DNA of 39,747 nt from Deltaproteobacteria bacterium UBA1386 (GTDB lineage: Bacteria; Desulfobacterota; Syntrophorhabdia; Syntrophorhabdales; Syntrophorhabdaceae), in the NCBI GenBank assembly GCA_002305765.1, contig DBQU01000114.1, forward strand, positions 1 to 39,747, read 5' to 3'. The notes beneath the pieces are model-generated. The model was not told the origin of the DNA. It saw nothing but the letters and a program-made list of their open reading frames with translations, and did not search any database. A program made the position numbers and the translations under genes. Positions 16,890-25,615 of this stretch are shown here, one piece after another. Within the stretch, counting starts at the first letter, position 1. Each line of letters starts with the position of its first letter.

Positions 16890-18449
16890 ATGTATCACCA
16901 GGGCAACCGGGGTAGAGGCAAGTTATTTTCTCTCTTTTTCATTCTCGCCGTGTGCTGTCTTTTCCTGGGAGCGTCCGTGCTCCATCCTTCGGCGAGGGCC
17001 GAGGCAGCAAGCGTGACACTCGGCTGGGACGCGGCGACGGGCGTTTCGGGATACAAGATACACAGGGGGACAGCGAGTGGAAGCTACACAACGAGCATCG
17101 ATGTCGGGAACCGGACAAGTTACACCCTTTCCGACCTTACGAGCGGCAGCACATACTACTTCGCCGTGACCGCCTATGACACATCGAGCGAGCAGAGCGG
17201 TTACTCCAACGAGGTGAGCTATGCGGGCGGGAGTTCATGCACGTATTCCATTTCACCGTCAAGCGCCTCCTTCACCAGCAGCGGCGGCACGGGGACCATC
17301 ACGGTGACAGCCGCGAGCGGTTGTACCTGGAGCGCGTCGACGGGAGTGTCATGGGCCACGATCTCCTCGGGCACGAGCGGTACGGGGAGCGGCACCGTGG
17401 CCTACTCGGTGGCGGCCAACACGGGATCATCGAGGACCGCGGCCTTTTCGGTGGCGGGACAGACATTCTCCATTTCCCAGGCGGCGGCGACATCGACCAC
17501 CACCTACACGCTCACGCTGACCACGGCGGGCACGGGTTCGGGTACCATCACGTCGACCCCGTCGGGTTCGGTTTTACCGTCAGGCACCGCGGTGACCCTC
17601 AAGGCCGCGCCTGACGCGGGCTCCACCTTCACCGGATGGGGCGGCGACTGCGCCTTCGCCGGAACGTCCACGACATGCAGCGGAAAGATGACGAGGAACA
17701 TATACGTCACCGCCAACTTCACCAGGAACACAACCACTACATCCTATACCATCAATGCATCAGCGGAGACGGGGGGTTCCATATCGCCATCGGGCAGCGT
17801 GAGCGTGAGCTCGGGCTCCAGCAAATCCTTCACGATAACACCCGCCTCGGGCTACACGATCAGCAACGTGACCGTCGACGGTCAGTCGGTGGGGGCCGTG
17901 AGTTCCTATACCTTCTCCAACGTCACGGCCAACCACACCATCGCGGCGACCTTCGCGCAATCAAGCAGCGGCACCACAACGTACACCCTGACAACTGCCA
18001 CGGCCGGCACGGGTTCGGGTACCATCACATCGAACCCGTCAGGGACGGTGTTCGCATCGGGCACCGCGGTGACCATCACGGCCGCGCCCGACTCCGGTTC
18101 CGTTTTCACCGGATGGGGCGGCGACTGCGCCTTCGCGGGAACGTCCACGACATGCAGCGGAAAGATGACGAGGAACATATACGTCACCGCCAACTTCACC
18201 AGGAGCTCCACGACCGCATCCCATACCATCAGCGCCTACGCCGCATACGGGGGCACCATTTCGCCATCGGGCAGCGTGAGCGTGACCTCCGGGTCCGGCA
18301 CGTCCTTCACGATAACTCCGAAAAGGGGTTTTTCCATCAGGTACGTCCTTGTCGACGGGGTCAACGTGGGCGCCGTGAGTTCCTACACCTTCTCCAACGT
18401 CACGGCCAACCACAGCATACGGGCGTACTTCAAGTACGGTTACTATTGA
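16890..18449 (+). CDS. Exported FN3-BACON-bacterial repeat protein
   Basis: A 519-residue secreted protein. Signal peptide about 1-40, fibronectin type III-like domain about 41-111 and a BACON-like domain about 117-199 (CTYSISPSSASF to FSISQAA). Two tandem copies of a 159-residue unit follow, each with a GTITSxPSG...GWGGDC repeat (205-280, 364-439) and a GxISPSGSVSV...NVTANH repeat (286-356, 445-515). Such folds bind carbohydrate or act as surface spacers; no catalytic domain is seen. AGGAGG sits five bases before the ATG at 16890, and upstream in-frame codons lack a signal peptide. No PEP-CTERM or other C-terminal sorting signal was seen, so release by the adjacent T2SS is plausible but inferred. 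Confidence 0.85.
   Translation: MYHQGNRGRGKLFSLFFILAVCCLFLGASVLHPSARAEAASVTLGWDAATGVSGYKIHRGTASGSYTTSIDVGNRTSYTLSDLTSGSTYYFAVTAYDTSSEQSGYSNEVSYAGGSSCTYSISPSSASFTSSGGTGTITVTAASGCTWSASTGVSWATISSGTSGTGSGTVAYSVAANTGSSRTAAFSVAGQTFSISQAAATSTTTYTLTLTTAGTGSGTITSTPSGSVLPSGTAVTLKAAPDAGSTFTGWGGDCAFAGTSTTCSGKMTRNIYVTANFTRNTTTTSYTINASAETGGSISPSGSVSVSSGSSKSFTITPASGYTISNVTVDGQSVGAVSSYTFSNVTANHTIAATFAQSSSGTTTYTLTTATAGTGSGTITSNPSGTVFASGTAVTITAAPDSGSVFTGWGGDCAFAGTSTTCSGKMTRNIYVTANFTRSSTTASHTISAYAAYGGTISPSGSVSVTSGSGTSFTITPKRGFSIRYVLVDGVNVGAVSSYTFSNVTANHSIRAYFKYGYY
17502..18434 (+). repeat. Intragenic 477-bp tandem repeat
   Basis: Positions 17502-17957 and 17979-18434 align at an offset of 477 bases, in frame. 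About 100 bases (17625-17724 versus 18102-18201) are almost identical, with one or two mismatches, including third positions, while flanking parts have diverged more. This points to recent duplication or gene conversion within the gene. Confidence 0.85.
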
Positions 18450-18496
18450 GACGGAGCCCATGAAATATTCGCGTGGGGATGTCGACCACCATGGAC

Positions 18497-18502
18497 TATA
18501 AT
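18497..18502 (+). promoter_or_regulatory. Candidate -10 element upstream of the jelly-roll-like gene
   Basis: A perfect TATAAT lies in the 170-base gap between the two exported-protein genes. No good -35 hexamer is visible at 16-18 bases. If real, it gives a leader of about 110 bases for the gene starting at 18620. Confidence 0.35.
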
Positions 18503-18619
18503 AGAAGTACGGTCCTCGCGGGTGCATGCGGGATCCTTCCCGGGGCGCCCGCGGGACAACCGGACGGAACATCACCGGACCGCACAAGCAGCACCGAGAG
18601 AAAGCAAGGAGGCAAACAA

Positions 18620-19459
18620 GTGAAAAAGATCATCACAGGAATGGCGATATTGTTACTGCTCGCTATATGTCACACAGGTCATGCGACGGTCATCTGGCAG
18701 GAAAGTTTTGACAACTTCACCAGGGATTACAACTGCAGCCTGTCGGATTGCTCTTCCAACCCGGGCGTGCCCACGGGATACATGAGCTTTGGTTCCAATA
18801 CGCTCGGCAAGAACTACGGAAACCCCAACACTCAGATCGTCGGAGGCGCCGAAAGGTCGAACCCCGGCGCAACGAACAAGAGGGGCTTCCGCATCAACCT
18901 GGAAGAGCAGTGCTGGCCCACGGGGGAAAACATACTCGTAAAAGACCTTGGCAGGAACTACACCCTCCTCTACCTGCGCTGGTACCAGAGAGATTCCACA
19001 AAATCATTCAGCAATTTTCAGAAACTGTTCCGGCTGAAACAGTCGAATGGCCAGATCCTCATCCCCGAATTCCAGGTGAACGGAAGCAATATTCAGATGA
19101 ACCTCTGGGACGCCCAGAGCTCCAGTAACCATTTTTTCACCGGGTACAGTCTCAACAGCCATTACACCGCCAACACGTGGGTCTGCTACGAGATCAAGAT
19201 CGACCTCGTTAACAAGAAGGCCGAATTCTGGGTCAACGGCGTCTCCAAAGGAACGCTGAACGCCACCTGGTGGCCCGACGGCTGGTACATACGGTACGTC
19301 GAGATCGGCGGCAACCAGTACGGGCATTCGTGGACGGCGCCCACGGAGCACACGCGCGACTATGACGATATCGTCGTGGCCGATTCCTACGTCGGTCCCA
19401 CGGGAGCGCCCGCGTCGGAGGTACCCGCTCCGAAAAACCTCAGGATACTGAGCCAGTAA
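18620..19459 (+). CDS. Exported protein with a probable concanavalin/jelly-roll fold
   Basis: The 279-residue product has a clear signal peptide (MKKIITGMAILLLL to GHA, about 1-22). The mature part is beta-rich, with WQESFDNF near its start, LRWYQRD, WVCYEIKIDL and AEFWVNG, and a late YDDIVVADSY. This layout is typical of LamG/concanavalin-like jelly rolls, including polysaccharide-lyase-like proteins. No catalytic set could be assigned. GTG at 18620 has AAGGAGG seven bases upstream; the 49 codons of open frame before it are not signal-like. With the preceding gene and the terminator it forms a short plus-strand unit encoding secreted proteins. Confidence 0.75.
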   Translation: MKKIITGMAILLLLAICHTGHATVIWQESFDNFTRDYNCSLSDCSSNPGVPTGYMSFGSNTLGKNYGNPNTQIVGGAERSNPGATNKRGFRINLEEQCWPTGENILVKDLGRNYTLLYLRWYQRDSTKSFSNFQKLFRLKQSNGQILIPEFQVNGSNIQMNLWDAQSSSNHFFTGYSLNSHYTANTWVCYEIKIDLVNKKAEFWVNGVSKGTLNATWWPDGWYIRYVEIGGNQYGHSWTAPTEHTRDYDDIVVADSYVGPTGAPASEVPAPKNLRILSQ

Positions 19460-19482
19460 CACGGTCTTTCCACCCCGAAAGG

Positions 19483-19538
19483 GATCGGGGCTGCACCACT
19501 GACGCCTTTCCTCCGGCCCGGTGCGGCCCCGATCTTTT
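19483..19538 (+). terminator. Rho-independent terminator after the exported-protein genes
   Basis: A 15-base arm (19483-19497, GATCGGGGCTGCACC) pairs with 19520-19534 with a single G-U wobble around a 22-base loop. Four T residues (19535-19538) follow. It lies 24 bases past the stop codon and separates this unit from the convergent biosynthetic cluster. Confidence 0.8.
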
Positions 19539-19621
19539 CCGTTCCCGACCGTTCCCCTCGATACCCAGCGCCTGTCCGGCCCGACCCTCCCGGGCCGTCC
19601 CGCAGTGGCCAAAAGGAGTGA

Positions 19622-20419
19622 TCATTTTCTCACCTTTATCAGAAGACCGTGGGAAAAGCATCTGTACACCCACCTGTGCCTGCCCCTGAACATGAGCTTT
19701 CCCATCGTGACGGATAGCCTTGGCAGGAGAATGTCCAAAAAGGGAACCCTGAAATCGTAGCGCTCGATATCGAGCACATGGAACCCGATTTCCACAAGAT
19801 CATCGAGGAACTTCTTCCGCGAAGAGAAATTGAAATCGAAATCCAGCCCGTCATATCTCTTCGCGCCGATAAGGGTCTTCAGCCGGTGATAGAGGGGGAC
19901 GAACGCGCGGTACAGTCCCGGCCATCGTATGTTGTTGACCTGGATGACGGCGACACCGCCGGGCCTGAGGACCCTCAGGATCTCCGAGAGCACGCCCCTG
20001 TGGTCCTTCACGTAGCACATCAACCCGATGGAGAGGACCATATCCATGCGATCCGTTGAAACGCAGATCCTCGAGGCATCGCTAACAATGAAGTGCGGCA
20101 ACACGGAACCCTCTGCCGCACACGCGGCGCGTCTCGCCTCCCGGATCATCCCTATCGACAGGTCCGCGCTGTAGACCTCGTGCCCTTTCTTCAGCAGGTC
20201 GCGGGTGAGGATCCCCGGCCCACAGCCGACATCGAGGACCCGGCCAGGCTCAACGTCGGCCATCGCGAGGACGATCTGTCTGCGCGTGACATACGCAAGC
20301 CCTTCACAGGTCTCCGAGTGGTACCGGTCGGCGCGATACCGTGAGGCATCGGCGTCATGGAAATCCTTCACACGGTGGAGGTGGTCGTCCACGGCGACCG
20401 CCTGCGTCTTCGATATCAT
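19622..20419 (-). CDS. SAM-dependent class I methyltransferase
   Basis: A 265-residue cytoplasmic enzyme with motif I VLDVGCGPG (61-69), an acidic strand-2 end (YSADLS), a motif II-like DMVLSIGL and LRVLRPGGVAVIQV, all typical of the Rossmann-fold methyltransferase 11 group. The C-terminal 60 residues include a loosely hydrophobic stretch. The ATG at 20419 follows AGGAGG by five bases; the frame is open far upstream into the GT2 gene but without coding character. As the last gene of the cluster, it probably methylates a sugar or an activated intermediate; the substrate is unknown. Confidence 0.85.
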   Translation of the reverse strand: MISKTQAVAVDDHLHRVKDFHDADASRYRADRYHSETCEGLAYVTRRQIVLAMADVEPGRVLDVGCGPGILTRDLLKKGHEVYSADLSIGMIREARRAACAAEGSVLPHFIVSDASRICVSTDRMDMVLSIGLMCYVKDHRGVLSEILRVLRPGGVAVIQVNNIRWPGLYRAFVPLYHRLKTLIGAKRYDGLDFDFNFSSRKKFLDDLVEIGFHVLDIERYDFRVPFLDILLPRLSVTMGKLMFRGRHRWVYRCFSHGLLIKVRK

Positions 20420-20457
20420 TCTCGCCTCCTCATTCAGGACCGGCGGACCCGCCGGTC

Positions 20458-21648
20458 TCACAGCCTTCCCGACCTTCCCCATTGCTTCGTCCTCTTTCCC
20501 GATATTCCCAGGAGGTCTATGCAGCCCTTCCACACAAGGAAGAGGGGCGCGAAACCGATGGCATGGAGAAACCTCCAGACCGGCATCCCCGTGAGGTAGA
20601 CCCCGCTCACGAAGTAAGCCACCTCCATCGCCATGAGAAGGGCGAGCCAAAGCACAACAAAGGGAGCGGGAATGAAATAATGCGTGACAAGGCCCGCCGC
20701 CAGAGCGGCGGCGGTCATGTTCACCATGAGCGACAGGTTTGGCAGAATGAGGGGGAAAGAGGCGTCCACGATCCTGTAGCTTCTCTCCTTCAAGCCTAGC
20801 ATGAAGAGCCTGAGGCCGTATCGTTTCGCCACCTCGAAGCGTCCCGCCGACCAGCGGAGCCGCTGTCCCGAGGCATGCCTCAACCCCCTCGATTCCTGGT
20901 GATAGAGCCGGGAATTTGCCGCAAACCCGACGATCTCGCCGCTTGCCACAAGTTTCGCGTAGTACTCGTAATCCTCGGCCATCGTCCCCGTCATCCAGGG
21001 ATGCTCCTTGAGGAGCCGCGTCGTGAAGCACATACCGTTCCCCATGAGATACGACGACAGGCCGATCCGGTGCTTGACATGATGATAGAGCTCGTTGTTG
21101 ATCGTCCTCGAAAGGTGGATGACCCCGGTGAAAACCGTGTCGCGGGAATTGGCAAGGCAGTTGTTGCACTGGACGGCGCGTCTTCCCCCGTCCAGGACCT
21201 CATCGAGGCCGCGGAAGAACCCGGGGTCGATGAGGTTGTCCGCGTCGGCGATGACAACCGCGTCGAAAGCACCGAGGTCGACCTGCTTCATGGCCCACTC
21301 AATGGCAAAACCCTTGCCCTTCCTTGAAGCATCGTGTCTCTCGAGCACCCTGGCATTGTGCTGTGCGGCAATCCCGGCTGTCCCGTCGGTGCAGTTATCC
21401 GCGATGACGCAGGCCTCAAAACGATCCCGGTCGTAGTCCACCCGGGTGAGGCTCGCGAGGGCCCTCCCTATGAGGGCCTCCTCGTTGTGAGCCGGTATCA
21501 GAAGGAGGTACCGGCGGGTCCCCGGCGCGGCGGCCTTCTCTTTGTCCTTGGTCACGAAATACGCGATTGCAAGGAAAGCGTAGTAGAAGACACTGAAGGT
21601 GAGATAAACGAGCGGCGGGATCCACAACAGCAGGATAATTGACTTCAC
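20458..21648 (-). CDS. Membrane-bound family 2 glycosyltransferase
   Basis: A 396-residue inner-membrane GT2. One N-terminal membrane segment (about 5-32) and a catalytic domain with IPAHNEE (51-57), DAD motif (135-137), acceptor-site ED (225-226) and QRLRW (262-266). Three C-terminal membrane helices follow (about 297-382). The Q-x-x-R-W motif and topology resemble processive or polyprenyl-linked synthases such as hyaluronan or cellulose synthase-like enzymes. The GTG start at 21648 has GGAGG eight bases upstream. It may polymerise or extend the glycan made by this cluster, a role otherwise unfilled in the window. Confidence 0.88.
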   Translation of the reverse strand: MKSIILLLWIPPLVYLTFSVFYYAFLAIAYFVTKDKEKAAAPGTRRYLLLIPAHNEEALIGRALASLTRVDYDRDRFEACVIADNCTDGTAGIAAQHNARVLERHDASRKGKGFAIEWAMKQVDLGAFDAVVIADADNLIDPGFFRGLDEVLDGGRRAVQCNNCLANSRDTVFTGVIHLSRTINNELYHHVKHRIGLSSYLMGNGMCFTTRLLKEHPWMTGTMAEDYEYYAKLVASGEIVGFAANSRLYHQESRGLRHASGQRLRWSAGRFEVAKRYGLRLFMLGLKERSYRIVDASFPLILPNLSLMVNMTAAALAAGLVTHYFIPAPFVVLWLALLMAMEVAYFVSGVYLTGMPVWRFLHAIGFAPLFLVWKGCIDLLGISGKRTKQWGRSGRL

Positions 21649-21694
21649 CCGGCAAACCTCCGCGAGACCGTTCTACGTTCTGCGGTTGCCATTA

Positions 21695-21728
21695 CCCAAA
21701 CCCATAGCCCATCACCCATCGCCCTCAT
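21695..21728. repeat. Short CCCATNN heptamer repeat
   Basis: About five units of CCCATNN or near variants with a 7-base period (21695, 21701, 21708, 21715, 21722) lie between the GT2 start and the end of the fusion gene, running into the fusion's stop codon. This is the longest gap (76 bases) in the biosynthetic operon. It resembles the other short-period repeats in the window in size but not in sequence. Confidence 0.6.
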
Positions 21729-23848
21729 TCTCCGTTCTCCTTGAACCACTCGAAGGTCCTTGACAGACCTTCCTCGAGGGATACCCTGGGTTGCCATCCG
21801 ATGGACTCCTTGATCTTCGCGTTGCTGAAGGCCGCGTCCGCGGAGGCGGAGCCGAGCCGGTACCGGGTCAGCACGGGGTCCCTGTGCATCATCCTGAAGA
21901 CAGCCTCCTGGAAATGGACCGCCGAGTGCACGAACCAGTAGGGCAGGGACACCGAACGGGACCGGGGGAAGACCTCTGACGCAAGCTTCTTCAGGTAGCC
22001 CTCTTTTGTCGTCCCCTCGTCGTCGATGACGTTGAACGTCTGGCCCGCCGCCCTGTCATCCTCCATGCACAGGGCGATTGCATCCACGAGGTTGTCGATG
22101 TAAACGAGGGGCAGCCTCATCTTCTTCTTCCCCAGTATCATGAACACCCTGTCGAAGAGCGAAACTCCGATGAGCGGCGTGAAAACGGGGCCCCTCGGCC
22201 CATATATGGTTGCTGGCCTCAGTATGACCCCCGGGACCTTGCCGTTACCGTTACCGTTCGTCGCCATCAACCCCTTCGCCACCTTTTCCGCCTCCAGTTT
22301 CGAGAAGGTGTAGAATCCCCGGGCCCCGGGGTTCTCTTCAAGCCGTCCGTCCTCCGTTATCACCGAACCTTTCCTCAGGCCGTTCACATGGTAAACGCTC
22401 ATGGAACTGATATAGATCACCCGCCTGACCTTGAGCTGCCGGGCAAGCCTCATGACCTTTTCCGTCCCGCGGACCGTCGTCGCGTCAAAGGTGTCCCAGT
22501 CGCCCTCCTGGGCGGCGGCGGCATGGACCACAAAATCCATCCCGTCGATGGCCTGCGCCAGGGCAAGTTCGTCGCGCACGTCGCCGTAATGGACGTCGAC
22601 GCCGAGGGCCCTGAAGGGATCCACATCCGTGAGCCTCCGGACGAGAACGCGGACAAAATACCCTTTCTCCACGAGAACCTCCGTCAGCCTTCGACCCAGA
22701 AAGCCTCCCGCCCCCGTGACGAGCACCCTTCCCCTGGCTGGGGCCCATTCCACTTCCGCCCTCGCGGAGACGTTCCTGAATACGGGATGGAGCTTGCCGG
22801 CATCCTTCCATACCTCGTCCATGACCTTGAGCACGGCAAGCGCGCTTTCCGCGGGAACGGGGGTGTCCGTCGCCTGCAGGATGGAATCATAGAAACCGTG
22901 CATGAGGTTTTTCATCCCCGAATAGGGCTTCAGTTTTCCCGTAACGAACCTGTACACATTGGAGAACGTCTGCGTGGTCAGCGCGCGGGCCGCGCCGAGA
23001 TTGCCTGCTATCTTCGTAACCGCCCCCGGCAACCCCGTCAGCCTGTTGGCTACCATGGTCATATTGTTGAAGTCGACGGTGACAATGGCCTTCTTGTGGT
23101 AGATCTTCAGGAAATGCTGGAAAGGCCTCGCGTTGAAGGAGATGGTCAGCTTGCCCATGGCCTTTTCACCCTCCACCATGATGTGGAGCTCGTCGGACAG
23201 GTCCTGGATAAGGGCCCCGCACGAGCCGGCCATCGTCTGCATCTTCACGGGCCTGCCCGTGTACTCCAGCATGAGGTAGAGGGGATGGGAAAGGAAATCA
23301 TGGAAAAGGCCTCCCGGCAGGGAAAAGATCCAGGATATCTCGCCCGCCTCCCGGTAACCCATGATCTCGGGGATGCGGGGGTTTATGCCGTAGTAGCTTT
23401 CCACGTAGGTGACGTCCCCGGGACGGAGGTCTTTCAATACCTCCTTCGCCTTCAGCATCCAGGGATCGAAGAGATGGTTGTGGTCGACGCACAGCTTCAC
23501 ACCGTTGTGCGCCGCGATGTCGTAAAGCCTCACGGCGCTCCTGTGGTCGAGTGTCAGCGGCTTCTCGACGAAGACGTGGTTCTTCAGGTTCATGGCCTTC
23601 TCGGCCAGCGCGGCGTGTGTCTGAGGGGGCGTGGTGATGTGGATGACATCCGTCGCTTCCGCGCGGGCCATCTCCTCGAGGTCACTGTAGCAGTTCGCGA
23701 TGCCATACACGTCGCTCGCCTTCTTCAGCGCCTTCTCGTCCCTGTCCGCCACCGCGCACAGGGTGGCTCCGGGATAGGAGCGAATGAAGGCCTGGTGGTG
23801 GTGAAAGATCGTTCCACAACCGACAATACCGACTCTGAGCTTATCCAT
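21725..23848 (-). CDS. Gfo/Idh/MocA oxidoreductase fused to an extended SDR (epimerase/dehydratase)
   Basis: The 707-residue product carries two NAD(P)-binding enzymes in one chain. Residues about 1-362 are a Gfo/Idh/MocA dehydrogenase: GIVGCGTI (7-14), VEKPLTLD (94-101, catalytic Lys96), and a C-terminal alpha/beta domain. Residues about 373-707 are an NAD-dependent epimerase/dehydratase: GAGGFLG (379-385), GDVRD, the Ser near SSMSVY, YTFSK (Tyr513, Lys517) and RPATIYGPRG. The join at about 362-373 is short and continuous with no stop or shift. ATG at 23848 overlaps the GT4 end by eight bases. It probably makes a modified nucleotide sugar, for example by oxidation and then reduction or epimerisation, analogous to separate WbpB/WlbA- and SDR-type steps. 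The exact reaction is unknown. Confidence 0.86.
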   Translation of the reverse strand: MDKLRVGIVGCGTIFHHHQAFIRSYPGATLCAVADRDEKALKKASDVYGIANCYSDLEEMARAEATDVIHITTPPQTHAALAEKAMNLKNHVFVEKPLTLDHRSAVRLYDIAAHNGVKLCVDHNHLFDPWMLKAKEVLKDLRPGDVTYVESYYGINPRIPEIMGYREAGEISWIFSLPGGLFHDFLSHPLYLMLEYTGRPVKMQTMAGSCGALIQDLSDELHIMVEGEKAMGKLTISFNARPFQHFLKIYHKKAIVTVDFNNMTMVANRLTGLPGAVTKIAGNLGAARALTTQTFSNVYRFVTGKLKPYSGMKNLMHGFYDSILQATDTPVPAESALAVLKVMDEVWKDAGKLHPVFRNVSARAEVEWAPARGRVLVTGAGGFLGRRLTEVLVEKGYFVRVLVRRLTDVDPFRALGVDVHYGDVRDELALAQAIDGMDFVVHAAAAQEGDWDTFDATTVRGTEKVMRLARQLKVRRVIYISSMSVYHVNGLRKGSVITEDGRLEENPGARGFYTFSKLEAEKVAKGLMATNGNGNGKVPGVILRPATIYGPRGPVFTPLIGVSLFDRVFMILGKKKMRLPLVYIDNLVDAIALCMEDDRAAGQTFNVIDDEGTTKEGYLKKLASEVFPRSRSVSLPYWFVHSAVHFQEAVFRMMHRDPVLTRYRLGSASADAAFSNAKIKESIGWQPRVSLEEGLSRTFEWFKENGE

Positions 23849-25001
23849 TCGACGATTCCTCCCTTTTATTGAGCATAGACAGATAACATCTTTCGATCCT
23901 CCGCGCCCATGAAGAACGGTCAAAATCGCGAAGGACCTTCTTTTGAGCGTTGCGGGATATCGCCATGTACCTGTTGCCGTCGACGACGAGCGTTTCTACG
24001 GCCCGGCAGAGCGCCCCCGTGTCTCCCGACTCCACGATCAGGCCGTCCACGCCGTCCTCGATGACCTCCGGTATTCCGCCCACCCCGGTGGAAACCACCG
24101 GTACACCGTGCCTCATCGCCTCGAGGACTGTGAGCGGAACCCCTTCCGTTGACGAGGAGATGACGAGCATGTCCAGCAACGAATAGACCTCTTCCATCTC
24201 CTCGACGAACCCGGTGAATCTCACCTTTCCGTCGAGACCCAACCTCGTCGTCAGGCCCTTGAGGGCCTCCCGTTCCGGTCCTTCGCCGACAACGACGAAC
24301 CTGAGATGACCGTACCTTGCCGACAGGTCCCTGGCCGCTTCGAGAAACCCCGGTATGTTCTTCTCGGGGCTCAGCCTTCCGACAACGCCTATCAGAAAGT
24401 CTCCGTCACGCTTGAGAAGGGGAAGCGGGGAGGCCGAACGCTTCGGCCCGTCACCGCCCCCGGGTGCGATGGCGTTACGGATCGTGGTCATCCTCTCCCT
24501 GCGCACACCGCTTGCGCACAACCCCCGCTCTATCTGGTCCGAGACGGGTAGCACAAGATCGAAGAAGCGCAGCGCGAAGCGATCACATTGCTCGTAGACG
24601 CGCAACCGCGAGTCGATGGGCACGAAGCCGTGGATCGTCGCGATCACGGGGCGGGACGACAGCCTGGCGGCTATAAGTCCGACAATATCGGAGCGGTACC
24701 CGTGGGTATGAACGATGGCAACCCCTTCGGAACGGATGAACCTCACGAGACGGGGAATGTTCTCGATGTCCAGGGTTCGCCTCAACCAGAAGACGGTTCC
24801 GGAGATCCCCTTCTCACGCACCTGCCCCAGGAACTCATTGTCGGGAAAACGGGCATTCACGAAGGAACCGATGAGAACATTGAACCGCGAACGGTCTATG
24901 GCGTCCGCAAGGCTGAGGACGACCCTTTCTGCCCCTCCGAAATGCGCCGGGGCTATAAGGTGCAAGACGGTGATCGGTCCTGTCAACGGTTCTCCTGTCA
25001 T
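23841..25001 (-). CDS. Family 4 glycosyltransferase
   Basis: A 386-residue cytoplasmic or membrane-associated GT-B transferase. N-terminal acceptor domain with HFGGAERV (20-27) and VHTHGYRSD. C-terminal nucleotide-sugar domain with GRLSPEKN (208-215), and Glu286...Glu294 (E-x7-E) in TEGVPLTVLEAM. The ATG at 25001 overlaps the stop of the acyltransferase gene (ATGA); more upstream frame is Gly/Arg-rich and non-coding in character. It is likely to add one sugar to the lipid-linked intermediate. Confidence 0.9.
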   Translation of the reverse strand: MTGEPLTGPITVLHLIAPAHFGGAERVVLSLADAIDRSRFNVLIGSFVNARFPDNEFLGQVREKGISGTVFWLRRTLDIENIPRLVRFIRSEGVAIVHTHGYRSDIVGLIAARLSSRPVIATIHGFVPIDSRLRVYEQCDRFALRFFDLVLPVSDQIERGLCASGVRRERMTTIRNAIAPGGGDGPKRSASPLPLLKRDGDFLIGVVGRLSPEKNIPGFLEAARDLSARYGHLRFVVVGEGPEREALKGLTTRLGLDGKVRFTGFVEEMEEVYSLLDMLVISSSTEGVPLTVLEAMRHGVPVVSTGVGGIPEVIEDGVDGLIVESGDTGALCRAVETLVVDGNRYMAISRNAQKKVLRDFDRSSWARRIERCYLSMLNKREESSNG

Positions 25002-25615
25002 GTCTTCCGTGAGATAGTGAGGGAGGGCCGGCCCTTGCGCCAACCCGCCACCCTTTTTACGGCCCGCGCCGGGTTGCCCGCGACCAGGGTGAAGGGAGAG
25101 ACATCCTTTGTCACCACGGCGCCCGCTGCCACGACCGCCCCCTCGCCTATGGTCACCCCTTTGAGGATGATGGCCCGGCAACCGATCCAGACCCCGTTCC
25201 CGATCGTCACGGGCCTGACCAGCTCGGGACCATTGTCGGTCGAATGGTAGTCCCGGTCCATGATGACACAGTCCCAGGCTATGATCGAGCCATGGCCGAT
25301 ATCGATGAGCCTGCCGGCATGTATCTCGGTCCTGTCGCCGATGGAACAGTTCCTGCCTATCCTGATGCGGGCCCTGTCAACACCGCCGCGCCCCTGGCAG
25401 GAGAGTTTCACCCCCGGCCAGAGGTCGGTCATGTCGCCCACCGATATGGTCCCGTCGCGCCTCACTATGCGGAGCCCGCCCCGCACCGACACCAGCGCGC
25501 GTCTCTCGAAGTTCAGGCACGAGATGACATACCCCCGCGCGAAGCGAAAAACAGCCGACGCGGCCTGAAGGGGGGACCTGTGTATCAGTTTGTTCAGGAA
25601 CTCTGCGGGTCTCAT
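24998..25615 (-). CDS. Left-handed beta-helix acyltransferase (hexapeptide repeat)
   Basis: A 205-residue transferase of the WbbJ/LacA-like O-acetyltransferase type. Hexapeptide turns run from about 55 to 180 (for example IRIGRNCSIGD, VTIGNGVWIGCRAIILKGVTIGEGAVVAAGAVV). The extended loop MDRDYHST has the usual active-site His neighbourhood, and AGNPARAVK closes the domain. The ATG abuts the stop of the preceding ATP-grasp gene. It probably acetylates a sugar or an amino-sugar in the cluster's product. Confidence 0.88.
   Translation of the reverse strand: MRPAEFLNKLIHRSPLQAASAVFRFARGYVISCLNFERRALVSVRGGLRIVRRDGTISVGDMTDLWPGVKLSCQGRGGVDRARIRIGRNCSIGDRTEIHAGRLIDIGHGSIIAWDCVIMDRDYHSTDNGPELVRPVTIGNGVWIGCRAIILKGVTIGEGAVVAAGAVVTKDVSPFTLVAGNPARAVKRVAGWRKGRPSLTISRKT

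Noticed and set aside
22240..22262. Asn-Gly repeat (NGNGNG) in the SDR half of the fusion
   Set aside because: Only three units in a surface loop region; likely a minor slippage product, not disruptive.
22388..23872. Long plus-strand frame (494 codons) opposite the Gfo/Idh-SDR fusion
   Set aside because: Antisense to a gene with intact catalytic motifs; His/Arg/Gly-rich translation without a known fold.
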